Program-made: the position numbers and the translations under genes
In this document: positions 23,394 through 32,357 of the stretch, one piece after another
Layout of the letters: the number at the start of each line of letters is the position of its first letter
Numbering within the stretch: position 1 is the first letter of the stretch
Assembly: GCF_027587205.1 (NCBI RefSeq)
Contig: NZ_JAPDOD010000020.1
Span: 93,785 to 157,784 of the forward strand
DNA length: 64,000 bases
Origin: Solirubrobacter ginsenosidimutans
GTDB lineage: Bacteria; Actinomycetota; Thermoleophilia; Solirubrobacterales; Solirubrobacteraceae
Direction of reading: 5' to 3'
The notes under the pieces: generated by a model
Databases searched by the model: none
What the model was told of the DNA's origin: nothing
The model's input: the letters and a program-made list of their open reading frames with translations, nothing else

Positions 23394-26300
23394 CTAGCCG
23401 GTGACGCCGGCGGGGGTGGCGCTGTCGAGCGTCTCCGCGTCCGCGAAGCGCGAAGGGTCGCGCGGCGTGCCGCGGATCACGTCGTCCGGGGAGCCGTCGG
23501 GCAGCAGGCGGCCGTTGCGCATGCCGTAGTAGCCGGCCTGCGGGTGGTGGCAGATCAGGGCGAGGGTGGACTGCTCCGGGATCGGCGCGTAGCCGTCGGA
23601 GATCTCCATGCCGATCTGGGAGATGTTCAGCAGGCGCTCGACCTTGAGGTGCTCGGACTGGTCGGGCACGGCCGGGTAGCCCCAGGAGTAGCGGCGGCCC
23701 TGGGTGACCGGGATGCCGAGGTCGTTGCGGACGCGCCAGTGCAGCCACTCGGCGAGGCCCTCGGCGGTCTGGACGCCGAGGCCGTGGACGAAGAGCTGCT
23801 CGGCGAACTCGCCCTCCTGCTCCAGGCGGGCCATGATCTCGGTGACCTCGGAGCCGACCGTGACCGTCTGCAGCGCGACGACGTCGAGCTTGCCGGAGTC
23901 CTTCGGCTGGTAGAAGTCGGCGAGGCAGAGGCGGTCGCCCTTGGGCTGGCGCGGGCAGGTGAAGCGCTCGATCACCGTCGAACGGTCTTCCGGGTCGAGC
24001 ACGACGATGTCGTTGCCCTCGCTGTAACAGGGGAAGTAGCCCAGGAGCGCGCGGGGGTGCAGGTAGTCGGACTCGGCCCACATCCGCTCCAGCCGCGGGC
24101 GGAAGTCGTCTTCGAGCAGCTTGCGCCACTCCTCGCCCTTCACGCCGCGCCCGCCCCAGTGCAGCTTGAACAGCACGTGGGTGTCGAGGTGGGTGTAGAG
24201 CTCGTCGCGGTCGACCTCGATCTCGCGCACGCCCCAGAAGGGCGGCTCGGGGATCTCGACGTCGGTGCGGACGGGGGAGCGGACGGTGTCGTCGGTCGTG
24301 TCGAGGACCTCTTCCTCCTCGCCCACCTCGCGCAGGCGGGTGGCGGCCTCGCGGACCTCCTTGACGATCTCCGCGCGGCGCTCGGGCTCGATCAGGCGGT
24401 CCATCACGGCCAGGCCCTCGAAGGCGTCCTTGCAGTAGAAGACGCCCGGGTCGTACTGGACGTCGGACTCCTTGCCCTCCGGGTACAGCGTCCGCAGCGC
24501 GAACTTGCGGTTGATCGCGGCGCCGCCGAGCAGCACCGGGAACTCGAGGTTCTGTGAGTGCAGCTCCTGGACGGCGAGCGGCATCTGCTTGGACGTGCTG
24601 ACGAGCAGCGCGCTCAGCCCGATGGCGGTCGCGTCGTGCTCCTTGGCGGCGTCGAGGATCGTCGAGATCGGCACCTGCTTGCCGAGGTCGACGACCGTGT
24701 AGCCGTTGTTGGTCAGGATCGTGTTGACCAGCGACTTGCCGATGTCGTGCACGTCGCCGAACACGGTCGCCAGCACGACGGTGCCCTTGGTGTAGCCCTC
24801 GAGCTTGTCGAGGTACTGCTCGAGCTGGGCCACGGCGCGCTTCATGACCTCGGCGCTCTGGAGCACGAACGGGAGGATCAGCTCGCCGGCGCCGAACTTG
24901 TCGCCGACCTCCTTCATGGCGGGCAGGAGCACCGTGTTCAAGGTCGGAACGGCGCCGATCTTCTCGACCGCGGCGTCGATCTGCGCCTCGACGCCCTCGC
25001 GCTTGCGGCGCAGGATGTGCCAGTGCAGCGCCTCTTCGGGCTCCATGCCGGCCGTCGGGTCGGCGGCCTCGGCCTCGGCCTCCGGGCCCTTGGCCTCGAA
25101 GTGCTGGATGAAGATCTCCAGCGCGTCGTCGCGGCGGTTGAAGACCAGGTCGTCGGCGAGCTTGCGCTCCTCCTCGGAGATCTCGCCGTAGGGCGTGATG
25201 TGGTTCGGGTTGACCATCGCGAGGTCCAGCCCCGCCTGCACACAGTGGTGCAGGAAGACGGAGTTCAGGACGCTGCGCGCGGGCAGGCCGATGCCGAAGG
25301 AGACGTTGGAGACGCCCAGGGATGTCTTGACGCCCGGCAGCTCCTGCTTGATCAGCCGGATGCCCTCGATCGTCTCGACCGCCGACGGCTTCCACTCCTC
25401 GTCTCCGGTGGTGAGCGTGAAGGTGAGCGCGTCGAAGATCAGCAGCTCGGGGTCCATCCCGTGCTGCTTGCAGACGAGATCGACGATCCGCGTGGCGACC
25501 TCGAGCTTGCGCTCGCGGGTCTTGGCCATGCCGACCTCGTCGATCGTCAGCGCGATCAGCGCGGCGCCGTGCGCCATCGCGATCGGGACGACCGTGTTGA
25601 GCTTGTCCTCGCCCGCCTCGAGGTTGACCGAGTTGACGATCGCGCGGCCCGGGATCTGGTCCAGCGCGGTGGCGATGACGTCGGGCTCGGTCGAGTCGAC
25701 CTGGATCGGCGCGGGCTGGGTGAGCGAGACCTTCTTGGCCACGCGCCGCATCTGCTCGTCCTCGTCGGAGCGCTCGGTCAGCGCGACGCAGAGGTCGAGC
25801 ACGTGCGCCCCGCCCTCGACCTGGTCCTCGGCGACCTGCAACAGGCCGTCGTAGTCGTCGGCGAGCAGCAGCTCCTTGGCCTTGCGCGAGCCCTGCGAGT
25901 TGACGCGCTCGCCCACGATCGTGGGCGCCGGCTCCTGCACGAGCGGGGCGGCGGCGATCATCGAGGACACGTGCGGCGGGCGTGGGGCGGGGCGGGCGCC
26001 GATCTCGTGGGCGCCGCAGCGCTCCTTGATCGCGCGGATGTGCTCCGGCGTGGTGCCGCAGCAGCCGCCGACGATGCCGACGCCGTAGCGCTCGACGAAC
26101 TCGCCTAGCGCCTCGGCGAGCGGGCCCGGCTCCTCCGGGAAGACCGTCTCGCCGTCCGGCCCCTGGTGCGGGATGCCGGCGTTCGGGATGCAGTGCACCG
26201 GCAGCGGCGAGTACTCGCCGAGGAAGCGGATCGCGTCGCGCATGTCCTCGGGGCCGGTGGAGCAGTTGAGGCCGATGACGTCGACCTTTAGCGCCTCGAG

Positions 26301-26939
26301 CGTCGCGAGCGCGGCGCTGACGTCCGTGCCCAGCAGCATCTTGCCGCCGTTGGGCAGCAGGGAGATGGAGGCCTGGATCGGCACGCTGCGGCCGACCTGC
26401 TTGAACGCTTCGCGCATGCCGAAGATCGCGGCCTTGACCTCGAGGATGTCCTGCGCGGTCTCGACGATCAGGAGGTCGACGCCGCCCTCGAGCAGGCCCT
26501 GGGACTGCTCGCGGAAGACCTCGACGAGCTCACGGAAGCGGATCTGGCCGAGCGACGGGTCCTCGGACGCGGGGAGGAAGCCGGTCGGGCCGATCGAGCC
26601 CGCGACGAACCGGTGCTCGCCGACCGCCTTGCGGGCGATCTCGGCGGCCTTGCGGTTGATCTCGAGCGTGTGCTGTGCCAGGCCCCACTCGTCGAGCTTG
26701 AGGCGGGAAGCCTGGAACGTGTCGGTCTCGACGACCTCCGCTCCGGCCTCGACCATCGACTCGTGCACGCCCTGGATGACGTCCGGACGGTTGAGCACCA
26801 GCGCCTCATGGCAGCGGCCGGGCAGCTTGTAGTCGCGCTCGAGGGATAGGTCGAACTGCTCGAGCGTCGCGCCCATGCCGCCGTCGAAGACGACGACGCG
26901 GTCACGTGTGGCGGCAAGGAAGTCGCGCATTACCGACAT
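23394..26939 (-). CDS. metH: Cobalamin-dependent methionine synthase
   Basis: 1181 residues, full length. Module order: homocysteine-binding domain (1-320) with zinc ligands Cys293/Cys294 in GGCCGTTPEH; pterin-binding methyl-THF domain (about 335-600); cobalamin cap and Rossmann domains (about 640-885) with the lower-axial His731 in DVHDIGKSLV; and the reactivation domain (about 920-1160) with RYSWGYPAVPDQSEH. It transfers the methyl group from methyltetrahydrofolate to homocysteine through methylcobalamin. The start ATG at 26939 has no clear ribosome site (a second ATG is at 26930). No cobalamin riboswitch was recognised upstream; a short inverted repeat lies there instead. Confidence 0.97.
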   Translation of the reverse strand: MSVMRDFLAATRDRVVVFDGGMGATLEQFDLSLERDYKLPGRCHEALVLNRPDVIQGVHESMVEAGAEVVETDTFQASRLKLDEWGLAQHTLEINRKAAEIARKAVGEHRFVAGSIGPTGFLPASEDPSLGQIRFRELVEVFREQSQGLLEGGVDLLIVETAQDILEVKAAIFGMREAFKQVGRSVPIQASISLLPNGGKMLLGTDVSAALATLEALKVDVIGLNCSTGPEDMRDAIRFLGEYSPLPVHCIPNAGIPHQGPDGETVFPEEPGPLAEALGEFVERYGVGIVGGCCGTTPEHIRAIKERCGAHEIGARPAPRPPHVSSMIAAAPLVQEPAPTIVGERVNSQGSRKAKELLLADDYDGLLQVAEDQVEGGAHVLDLCVALTERSDEDEQMRRVAKKVSLTQPAPIQVDSTEPDVIATALDQIPGRAIVNSVNLEAGEDKLNTVVPIAMAHGAALIALTIDEVGMAKTRERKLEVATRIVDLVCKQHGMDPELLIFDALTFTLTTGDEEWKPSAVETIEGIRLIKQELPGVKTSLGVSNVSFGIGLPARSVLNSVFLHHCVQAGLDLAMVNPNHITPYGEISEEERKLADDLVFNRRDDALEIFIQHFEAKGPEAEAEAADPTAGMEPEEALHWHILRRKREGVEAQIDAAVEKIGAVPTLNTVLLPAMKEVGDKFGAGELILPFVLQSAEVMKRAVAQLEQYLDKLEGYTKGTVVLATVFGDVHDIGKSLVNTILTNNGYTVVDLGKQVPISTILDAAKEHDATAIGLSALLVSTSKQMPLAVQELHSQNLEFPVLLGGAAINRKFALRTLYPEGKESDVQYDPGVFYCKDAFEGLAVMDRLIEPERRAEIVKEVREAATRLREVGEEEEVLDTTDDTVRSPVRTDVEIPEPPFWGVREIEVDRDELYTHLDTHVLFKLHWGGRGVKGEEWRKLLEDDFRPRLERMWAESDYLHPRALLGYFPCYSEGNDIVVLDPEDRSTVIERFTCPRQPKGDRLCLADFYQPKDSGKLDVVALQTVTVGSEVTEIMARLEQEGEFAEQLFVHGLGVQTAEGLAEWLHWRVRNDLGIPVTQGRRYSWGYPAVPDQSEHLKVERLLNISQIGMEISDGYAPIPEQSTLALICHHPQAGYYGMRNGRLLPDGSPDDVIRGTPRDPSRFADAETLDSATPAGVTG

Positions 26940-26949
26940 AGGCTAGCGC

Positions 26950-26977
26950 AACCTTGACACAAGTTTGGCAAGGTTGG
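26950..26977 (-). promoter_or_regulatory. Inverted and tandem repeat upstream of metH
   Basis: AACCTTG (26950-26956) and CAAGGTT (26969-26975) form a 7-bp inverted repeat with a 12-bp spacer. The right side is also a tandem repeat, CAAGTTTGG followed directly by CAAGGTTGG. The element starts 11 bp before the metH ATG, a plausible operator or promoter position. Confidence 0.35.
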
Positions 26978-27198
26978 CCGATGTTCGCGCGCTGACGCGG
27001 CTTGGGGAGCCAATTTGGGGCCGGGCGAGATGCAACGGAATCCCGCCTGTCGACCGCGGTTAGCGTTGTGCTCGGTCGAGTTTGCGGAGGGAACGAGGGA
27101 CGTGGAGCGCAGGCCGCATGCGACGGCCTCGCTCCCGTGCCCTCAGCCTGAATCCACCGATCCCCGCGGCGCCTCGCCGCCGTCGGCACCGCCCCTGA

Positions 27199-27249
27199 CC
27201 GATCGGCCGGAACCCGAAGGGATCACCCTGCGGGTGCCCGGCCGATCGG
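27199..27249 (-). terminator. Stable 51-nt hairpin after the ABC exporter operon
   Basis: Outer arms CCGATCGGCCGG (27199-27210) and CCGGCCGATCGG (27238-27249) pair over 12 bp. An inner stem ACCCG/CGGGT continues and is capped by AGGG-ATCA-CCCT. There is no T run, which is common for actinobacterial terminators. Reading leftwards it follows the permease stop codon, so it probably ends that transcript. Confidence 0.6.
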
Positions 27250-27304
27250 CCATGGACGCGGCCCACGACGCCGAGTCATCCACGGATCATCGGCGGATTC
27301 AAGC

Positions 27305-28879
27305 TCAGTCGACGTCGCGTCGCTGGAGCGCCGCCAGACCGGCGGCGCCCAGCGCCACGGCGATCGCCGCGAGCGCGAGCGGCGCGGCGGTGACGCTCCC
27401 GCCCGGCAGCTGCGGCGAGTGCGCGAACGGAGAGAGGTCGACGACGGCCTTGGAGAGCTTGAGCACCGGGCCGAGCTCCGCGAGCGCGAGGCAGAGGGCG
27501 AGCGCGGCCCAGCTGGCGGCGGACGCCCGCGGGGCGATCCCGAAGAGCGCGAGCGCCACGCCCGCGAGCACCCACGCGGCCGGAACCTGCGCCAGCGCGG
27601 CGCCCAGCACGCGCGGGAACTGTCCGACGTCCCCTGTCTGGGCGGCGTGGGCGAGGCCGGCGGTCAGACCGGCGGCCGCGAGCAGGACCGCGGTGCCGGC
27701 GAGCGCGATCACCGTGTGACTGAGCGCCCAGCGGGTGCGCGAGACGGACGTCGCGAGCAACGGCTCCGCGCGCCCGCCGCTCTCCTCGCTCGAGAGTCGC
27801 AGGACGGCCTGGATCGCGTAGCCGGCGGCGATCAGGGCGAGGACGCCGAGCGTGGCGGCGAGGTAGGCGTCGGCGAGCGAGCGTTCGCCGCCGAGGCGCT
27901 TGATCGCATCGCGGACCTCCGGGCTGTCGCCGATCACGTCGCCGATGTCCTTGGCGATGCTCCCGAACGCCGCGCCGAGGATTGCGAACCCGGCGGTCCA
28001 GGCGGCGAGCGCGCCGCGCTGGAGACGCCAGGCCAGCTGGAGCGGGGTCGCGAGCGCGCCGCGCGCGGGACCGGGGCGCGGCGGGACGATGCCGGCGCCG
28101 AGGTCGCGCCGGATCGCGAGGTGCGCGGCGGCGACGGCGGCCGCCGCCGCGAGGGCGAGCAGCGCGAGCAGCAGCCACCAGCGCTCGTGGCCGAACGGGC
28201 GGATCGCCTGGCCCCAGCCCAGCGGGGAGAACCACGCGACGGCGTGCGGACCCGCGTCACCCACCGCGCGTAGTGCGAAGGACGCGCCGAGCACCCCGAC
28301 CGCGAGCCCGTTCGCGCCGCGACCGGTTTGTGCGACCTGCGCCGCGATCGCGCCGACGCCCGCGAACACCAGCCCGATCGCCGCGAACGACGCGCCGAGG
28401 GCGGCGGCGCCGCTCAGCGCGAGCCCGTTGGCGACGACCGCCAGCGTGACGATCAGTCCGAGCGCGAGGCTCGCGGACGCCGCGGTGATCAGCGCGGCGG
28501 CCAGCGGCGCATGGCGACCGACGACGCCCGCCCCGACGAGCTCCGCCCGCCCGGTCTCCTCCTCCGCGCGCGTGTGCCGGACGACGATCAGGATGCTCAT
28601 CAGCCCCGCGAGCGCGAGCGCGATCCCGCCGAGGCGCCACGCGACGAGCCCGCCGACGCTGTCGGCGTAGATGCGCCCGTAGAGCGCGAGCGTCGCCGGT
28701 GTGGTGCCGAGCGTCTGGACGACCTCGCGCCGCGAGGACTCCGTGGCGTAGAGCGACGAGTAGGACGAGGCGGTGACCGCGACCGCGGCCCCGAGCCCGA
28801 GCACCCACGCGGGGATCATGACCCGGTCGCGCCGGAGCGCGAGGCCGACGAGGATGCGCGTGCCGGTGAGCGCGGTCAC
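27305..28879 (-). CDS. ABC-2 type exporter permease (antibiotic-exporter family)
   Basis: 524 residues from GTG at 28879, overlapping the ATPase stop as GTGA. About 12 hydrophobic segments in two similar halves ([20 protein letters not shown] at the start; [20 protein letters not shown] near residue 290), as in the actinobacterial multidrug exporters of the SCO-type ABC-2 family. With the adjacent ATPase it should form a drug or lipid exporter. The operon ends at a strong hairpin. Confidence 0.88.
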   Translation of the reverse strand: MTALTGTRILVGLALRRDRVMIPAWVLGLGAAVAVTASSYSSLYATESSRREVVQTLGTTPATLALYGRIYADSVGGLVAWRLGGIALALAGLMSILIVVRHTRAEEETGRAELVGAGVVGRHAPLAAALITAASASLALGLIVTLAVVANGLALSGAAALGASFAAIGLVFAGVGAIAAQVAQTGRGANGLAVGVLGASFALRAVGDAGPHAVAWFSPLGWGQAIRPFGHERWWLLLALLALAAAAAVAAAHLAIRRDLGAGIVPPRPGPARGALATPLQLAWRLQRGALAAWTAGFAILGAAFGSIAKDIGDVIGDSPEVRDAIKRLGGERSLADAYLAATLGVLALIAAGYAIQAVLRLSSEESGGRAEPLLATSVSRTRWALSHTVIALAGTAVLLAAAGLTAGLAHAAQTGDVGQFPRVLGAALAQVPAAWVLAGVALALFGIAPRASAASWAALALCLALAELGPVLKLSKAVVDLSPFAHSPQLPGGSVTAAPLALAAIAVALGAAGLAALQRRDVD

Positions 28880-29733
28880 GGCACGGGTTCCTTCCCGGCC
28901 TGTTCGGGGGTCTCGTAGTGGCGCAGGAACAGTTCTTCGAGCGTCGGCGGGCGACTCACGAGCGACTTGACGCCCACGCGCACGAGCTTCTCGAGCGTCG
29001 CCTGCAGCTCGCCCGGCGAGACCTGCTCGACGACGTGCTCGCCGTCGGCGGTCTCGGCCTCGATCGTGATCTGGGTCAGGTGGCGCAGGCTCGCGAGCGT
29101 GCCGGTCTCGACCGTGCGGCCGGAGCGGATGATCGTCACGCGGTCGCACAGGGCTTCGACCTCGGAGAGGATGTGGCTGGAGAGCAGCACGGTGCGGCCG
29201 CGGCGGCGCTCGTCGGCCACGCACGCGCGGAAGACCTCCTCCATCAACGGGTCCAGGCCCGAGGTCGGCTCGTCGAGGATCAGCAGCTCGACGTCGGAGG
29301 CCAGCGCGGCGACGAGCGCGACCTTCTGGCGGTTGCCCTTGGAGTAGGCGCGGCCCTTCTTGGTCGGGTCGAGCTCGAAGCGCTCCAGCAGCTCCGCCCG
29401 CCGCGTCTCGTCCAAGCCGCCGCGAAGGCGTGCCAGGAGGTCGATCGTCTCGCCGCCGCTGAGGTTCGGCCACAGCGTGACGTCCCCCGGCACATAGGCG
29501 AGGCGGCGGTGGAGCGCCGTCGCCTCGCTCCACGGATCGCCGCCGAGCAGAACCGCGCTGCCGCTGTCGGCGCGCAACAGACCGAGCAGCACGCGGATCG
29601 TGGTCGACTTGCCCGCCCCGTTGGGCCCGAGAAAGCCATGCACCTCGCCCTCGGCGACCTCCAGGTCCAGCCTGTCCAGCGCGCGCGTCGAACCGAAGGT
29701 CTTGACGAGGCCGGAGACGGAGATCGCGGACAC
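28876..29733 (-). CDS. ABC transporter ATP-binding protein
   Basis: 285 residues from GTG at 29733. Walker [10 protein letters not shown] at about 36-44, Walker [13 protein letters not shown], and the H-loop in [10 protein letters not shown] are intact. The signature motif reads YSKGNRQKV instead of LSGGQ, a variant that is usual in this exporter subfamily. A C-terminal domain of about 75 residues ends in [12 protein letters not shown]. It is coupled to the permease by GTGA and is divergent from a MarR/GbsR-like regulator 54 bp away. Confidence 0.92.
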   Translation of the reverse strand: MSAISVSGLVKTFGSTRALDRLDLEVAEGEVHGFLGPNGAGKSTTIRVLLGLLRADSGSAVLLGGDPWSEATALHRRLAYVPGDVTLWPNLSGGETIDLLARLRGGLDETRRAELLERFELDPTKKGRAYSKGNRQKVALVAALASDVELLILDEPTSGLDPLMEEVFRACVADERRRGRTVLLSSHILSEVEALCDRVTIIRSGRTVETGTLASLRHLTQITIEAETADGEHVVEQVSPGELQATLEKLVRVGVKSLVSRPPTLEELFLRHYETPEQAGKEPVP

Positions 29734-29735
29734 GG

Positions 29736-29760
29736 TTCACAACCTACACGAAAACGTGAA
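29736..29760. promoter_or_regulatory. Candidate operator between ABC exporter and its regulator
   Basis: The 54-bp divergent spacer contains CACG-AAAA-CGTG (29747-29758) and a wider TTCAC/GTGAA pair (29736-29740, 29756-29760). It is AT-richer than its surroundings. Symmetry is modest, so this is only a candidate binding site for the adjacent regulator. Confidence 0.3.
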
Positions 29761-29787
29761 AGTTCTGAAGCTTGTAAAGTCTGTGAG

Positions 29788-30243
29788 GTGACCGAGGAGG
29801 TCTCTCGTTTCGTCGAGCGCTTCGCGTCCGTGCTGGTGGACGCGGGCATGCCGCGCATGCCCTCGCGCGTGTTCGCGCTGCTGCTCGCCACCGACAGCGG
29901 CCGGCTCACCTCGGTGGAGCTCGCCGAGCGTCTCCAGGTCAGCCCCGCCGCGATCTCGGGTGCGGTCCGCTACCTGACGCAGGTCAGCCTGATCAGCCGC
30001 GAGCGCGAGCCCGGCTCGCGCAAGGACGTCTATCGGCTCCACGACGACCAGTGGTACGAGGCGATCGTCCGCCGCGAGCCGTTGCTCACCCGCTGGGAGC
30101 GCGCGGTTCTCGACGGCATCGACGCGGTCGGCCCCGACACGCCCGCCGGGCGGCGTCTGCGCGACACGGCGTCGTTCTTCGAGTTCCTCGCGATCGAGAT
30201 GCCCGCCCTGCTGACACGCTGGCGCGAGCAGCGTTCTCCTTGA
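29788..30243 (+). CDS. MarR/GbsR-like winged-helix regulator
   Basis: 151 residues from GTG at 29788. The winged helix-turn-helix covers residues about 20-85: MPSRVFALLLATDSGRLTSV, the recognition region LQVSPAAISGAVRYL, and the wing EREPGSRKDVYRL. The helical C-terminal half probably dimerises. Regulators of this type, divergent from an ABC exporter, usually repress it and respond to its substrate. Confidence 0.88.
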   Translation: MTEEVSRFVERFASVLVDAGMPRMPSRVFALLLATDSGRLTSVELAERLQVSPAAISGAVRYLTQVSLISREREPGSRKDVYRLHDDQWYEAIVRREPLLTRWERAVLDGIDAVGPDTPAGRRLRDTASFFEFLAIEMPALLTRWREQRSP

Positions 30244-30300
30244 ACTCTCATGTGGCACCCTGCGTAGGGCGTTCAGACGTTCTCGAACAGGGGAGGCCGG

Positions 30301-31278
30301 ATGACGGAGCTTCAGCAGTACCTGGCGGAAGAGGTCGCCGAGGACCACGTCGACGGGATCATCACGCGGCGGGAGGCGATCCGGCGGCTCGGATTGCTGG
30401 GCGTGAGCGCCACGGCGGCGTCGGCGATGATCGCGGCCGAGGCGGCCGCAAAAGGCGGAGGAGGGCACGGCGGCGGACATGACGGCGGCGGCGGGCCGGG
30501 TCACGGCCACGGCCACGGCCATGCGCCGGAGTCGGCCACCTCGACCTGGGCGCCGGTCCCGCGCGAGTCGATCACGTTCGCCGGGCCCAACGGCACGCTG
30601 ATGGCGGCCTGGGCGCCCGCGACCACGCCGCGCGGCGGCGTCCTCGTCATCCACGAGAACCGCGGCTTGACCGAGCACATCCGCACCGTCGCGGGCCGCT
30701 TCGCCGCGAGCGGGTACTCCGCGCTCGCGCTCGACCTGCTCTCCGAGGAGGGCGGCACGGGCGCGTTCCCCGGCGAGGCCGAGGTCGCCGCCAAGCTCTC
30801 GGAGATCTCCGGCACGACCCCGGAACGCTTCGACAACGACATGAAGGCCGCGGTCACCGAGCTCGCCAAGCGGCTGCCGCGCAAGAGCTCGCTCGGCGCG
30901 ATCGGCTTCTGTTTCGGCGGCGGGATGATCTGGCGGCTGCTCGCCGCCAAGGAACCGCGATTGTCAGCGGCGGCGCCGTTCTACGGGCCGTTCCCGACGA
31001 CGCCCGGCGTGAGCCTGAAGGGCAACAAGGCGGCGGTGCTCGGCGTCTACGGCGGGCTCGACGCGCGCGTGAACGGCACGATGCCGGCGGCCAAGGCGGC
31101 GCTCGACGACGCGCGGCTGGACTACGAGCTGCTGACCTTCAACGAGGCCGACCACGCCTTCTTCAACGACACCGGCGCGCGCTTCCAAGTGCAGGCGGCC
31201 GGGGAGGCGTGGCGCCGCGTGGTCGGCTGGTTCGACGACGCGCGCGACGACGACGACCACGACCACGGGCGCCGCTAG
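30301..31278 (+). CDS. Exported dienelactone hydrolase family protein with His/Gly-rich linker
   Basis: 325 residues. The N terminus looks like a Tat signal (ITRREAIRRLGLLGVSATAA) preceded by about 20 extra residues, as in the YghX/DLH group. A His/Gly-rich linker at about residues 53-78 (GPGHGHGHGHAP) precedes the hydrolase domain: HENRGL, nucleophile Cys in GFCFGGGMIW, Asp in GGLDARV and His in NEADHAFFND. The C terminus is DDDDHDHGRR. A substrate cannot be named; the His stretches may bind metal. The stop shares CTAG with the convergent ligase gene. Confidence 0.88.
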   Translation: MTELQQYLAEEVAEDHVDGIITRREAIRRLGLLGVSATAASAMIAAEAAAKGGGGHGGGHDGGGGPGHGHGHGHAPESATSTWAPVPRESITFAGPNGTLMAAWAPATTPRGGVLVIHENRGLTEHIRTVAGRFAASGYSALALDLLSEEGGTGAFPGEAEVAAKLSEISGTTPERFDNDMKAAVTELAKRLPRKSSLGAIGFCFGGGMIWRLLAAKEPRLSAAAPFYGPFPTTPGVSLKGNKAAVLGVYGGLDARVNGTMPAAKAALDDARLDYELLTFNEADHAFFNDTGARFQVQAAGEAWRRVVGWFDDARDDDDHDHGRR

Positions 31279-32357
31279 AAGCGATCGGCCAGCCATGCGG
31301 CGACGCCGCGGACCCCCGCGTCCGCGGCGACCGCCCGCGTGCGGATCGCGCCGTTGGAGCGCACGAGCGCGCGGGTGTGTTCCAGGCCGGGGGCGTCCGG
31401 GAGCGAGGCCAGGCGGGCCAGCAGCACCTCGCGCGTGTTCACCCGCTCGCCGGTCTCCAGATCGGCGAGCGTGCCGGTGACGCCGTCGCGCATCGCCGCC
31501 CAGCGGTTCTCCTCGATCCGCCAGTCGTCGGCGACCGGGAGCGTCTCGCCCGCGTCGAAGCGGCCGGCCAGCCAGTGGATCAGGCCACACGCGAACGCCG
31601 CGACCCCATGCAGGTCGTCGATGCTCGACTGCGCGTCCGGCACCCGCAGCTCGAGCGTGCCATAGGTCGCGTGCAGGCGCAGCTCGAACCACCACTTGCG
31701 CGGGTCCGGCACGGTGTCTGACACCTCGCCCCAGCTGAGCGCGTCCGCCATCCACTCCCAGCTCGGGATCGCCGGCGGCACGCCCTGGCGCTGGAGATAG
31801 ACCGCGATCGTGGGCCGGATCGAGGCCAAGCCGGTGTCGCGGCCCGCGTACAACGGCGCGTTGGCCGCCAGCGCGGCCAGCTCGGGCAGGAACGAGCGCA
31901 TGGCGTTGTAGACCGCCAGCGTGCGGTCCGCGCCACCCAACGAGACGTGCAGGTGCAGGCCGGAGACCAGCTGCCGGCGGGCGCGCTCCCCGTACTCGGC
32001 GAGCGTGCGGACGTAGCGCGGGTCGTCGGTCAGCACGCCGAGCTCGTCCGCGAAGGGATGCGCGCCCGCGGTCATCAGGCGCCCGATCGGCGCGGCCGCG
32101 GCGGCCAGGTCGCGGCGCGCGGCGGCCAGCGAGGCGACGGCGGACGCGACGTCGGGACACGGCGGCGTGACGATCTCCAGCTGCGCGGCCGGCATCTCGA
32201 GCTTGAAGCGGGCGTCGCCATCGACGCGCTCGAGCACCTCGCGCGCCCGCGGCAGCAGGTCGAGCGTCTCCGGGTCGAGCAGGAACAGCTCCTCCTCGAT
32301 GCCGATCCCGAGCTCGTCCGGCGCGTCGAAGCGCGCCCGCAGGGTGTCGGCGTTCAT
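31275..32357 (-). CDS. Carboxylate-amine ligase (GCS2/YbdK family)
   Basis: 360 residues, ATG at 32357. The N-terminal GIEEELFLLDPETLDLLPRA is the hallmark of the YbdK/EgtA-like glutamate-cysteine ligase 2 family, and the catalytic core follows with SGLHLHVSLG, ENRWAAMRDG and RVPDAQSSIDDL. These enzymes join glutamate to an amine with ATP; the natural substrate of YbdK-like proteins is often unclear. It is coupled by ATGA to the dehydrogenase-like gene upstream. Confidence 0.9.
   Translation of the reverse strand: MNADTLRARFDAPDELGIGIEEELFLLDPETLDLLPRAREVLERVDGDARFKLEMPAAQLEIVTPPCPDVASAVASLAAARRDLAAAAAPIGRLMTAGAHPFADELGVLTDDPRYVRTLAEYGERARRQLVSGLHLHVSLGGADRTLAVYNAMRSFLPELAALAANAPLYAGRDTGLASIRPTIAVYLQRQGVPPAIPSWEWMADALSWGEVSDTVPDPRKWWFELRLHATYGTLELRVPDAQSSIDDLHGVAAFACGLIHWLAGRFDAGETLPVADDWRIEENRWAAMRDGVTGTLADLETGERVNTREVLLARLASLPDAPGLEHTRALVRSNGAIRTRAVAADAGVRGVAAWLADRF

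Larger units (their letters stand above)
26940..27304. other. 365-bp intergenic region upstream of metH
   Basis: No convincing gene is seen on either strand. The region holds the repeat next to the metH start (26950-26977) and, at its far end, a very stable hairpin (27199-27249) placed 56 bp after the stop of the ABC permease gene. The middle part (27000-27190) has no recognisable riboswitch, tRNA or repeat. Confidence 0.5.

Noticed and set aside
23218..25395. Minus-strand frame of 725 codons inside metH
   Set aside because: It is an alternative frame of the metH reading strand with shadow composition; metH domains are continuous through the whole region.
26940..27304. Possible cobalamin riboswitch upstream of metH
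   Set aside because: No B12-box-like segment or expected helix order was seen; the strong hairpin at 27199-27249 is better placed as terminator of the ABC operon.
27015..27719. Plus-strand frame covering the metH upstream region and the end of the ABC permease
   Set aside because: Low-complexity Ala/Ser/Pro product, no ribosome site, and antisense to a clear permease gene over most of its length.
28876..29733. ATPase with a broken ABC signature (SKGNRQKV in place of LSGGQ)
   Set aside because: Other motifs are intact, and this variant is usual in the ABC-2 antibiotic-exporter subfamily, so it is not a sign of decay.
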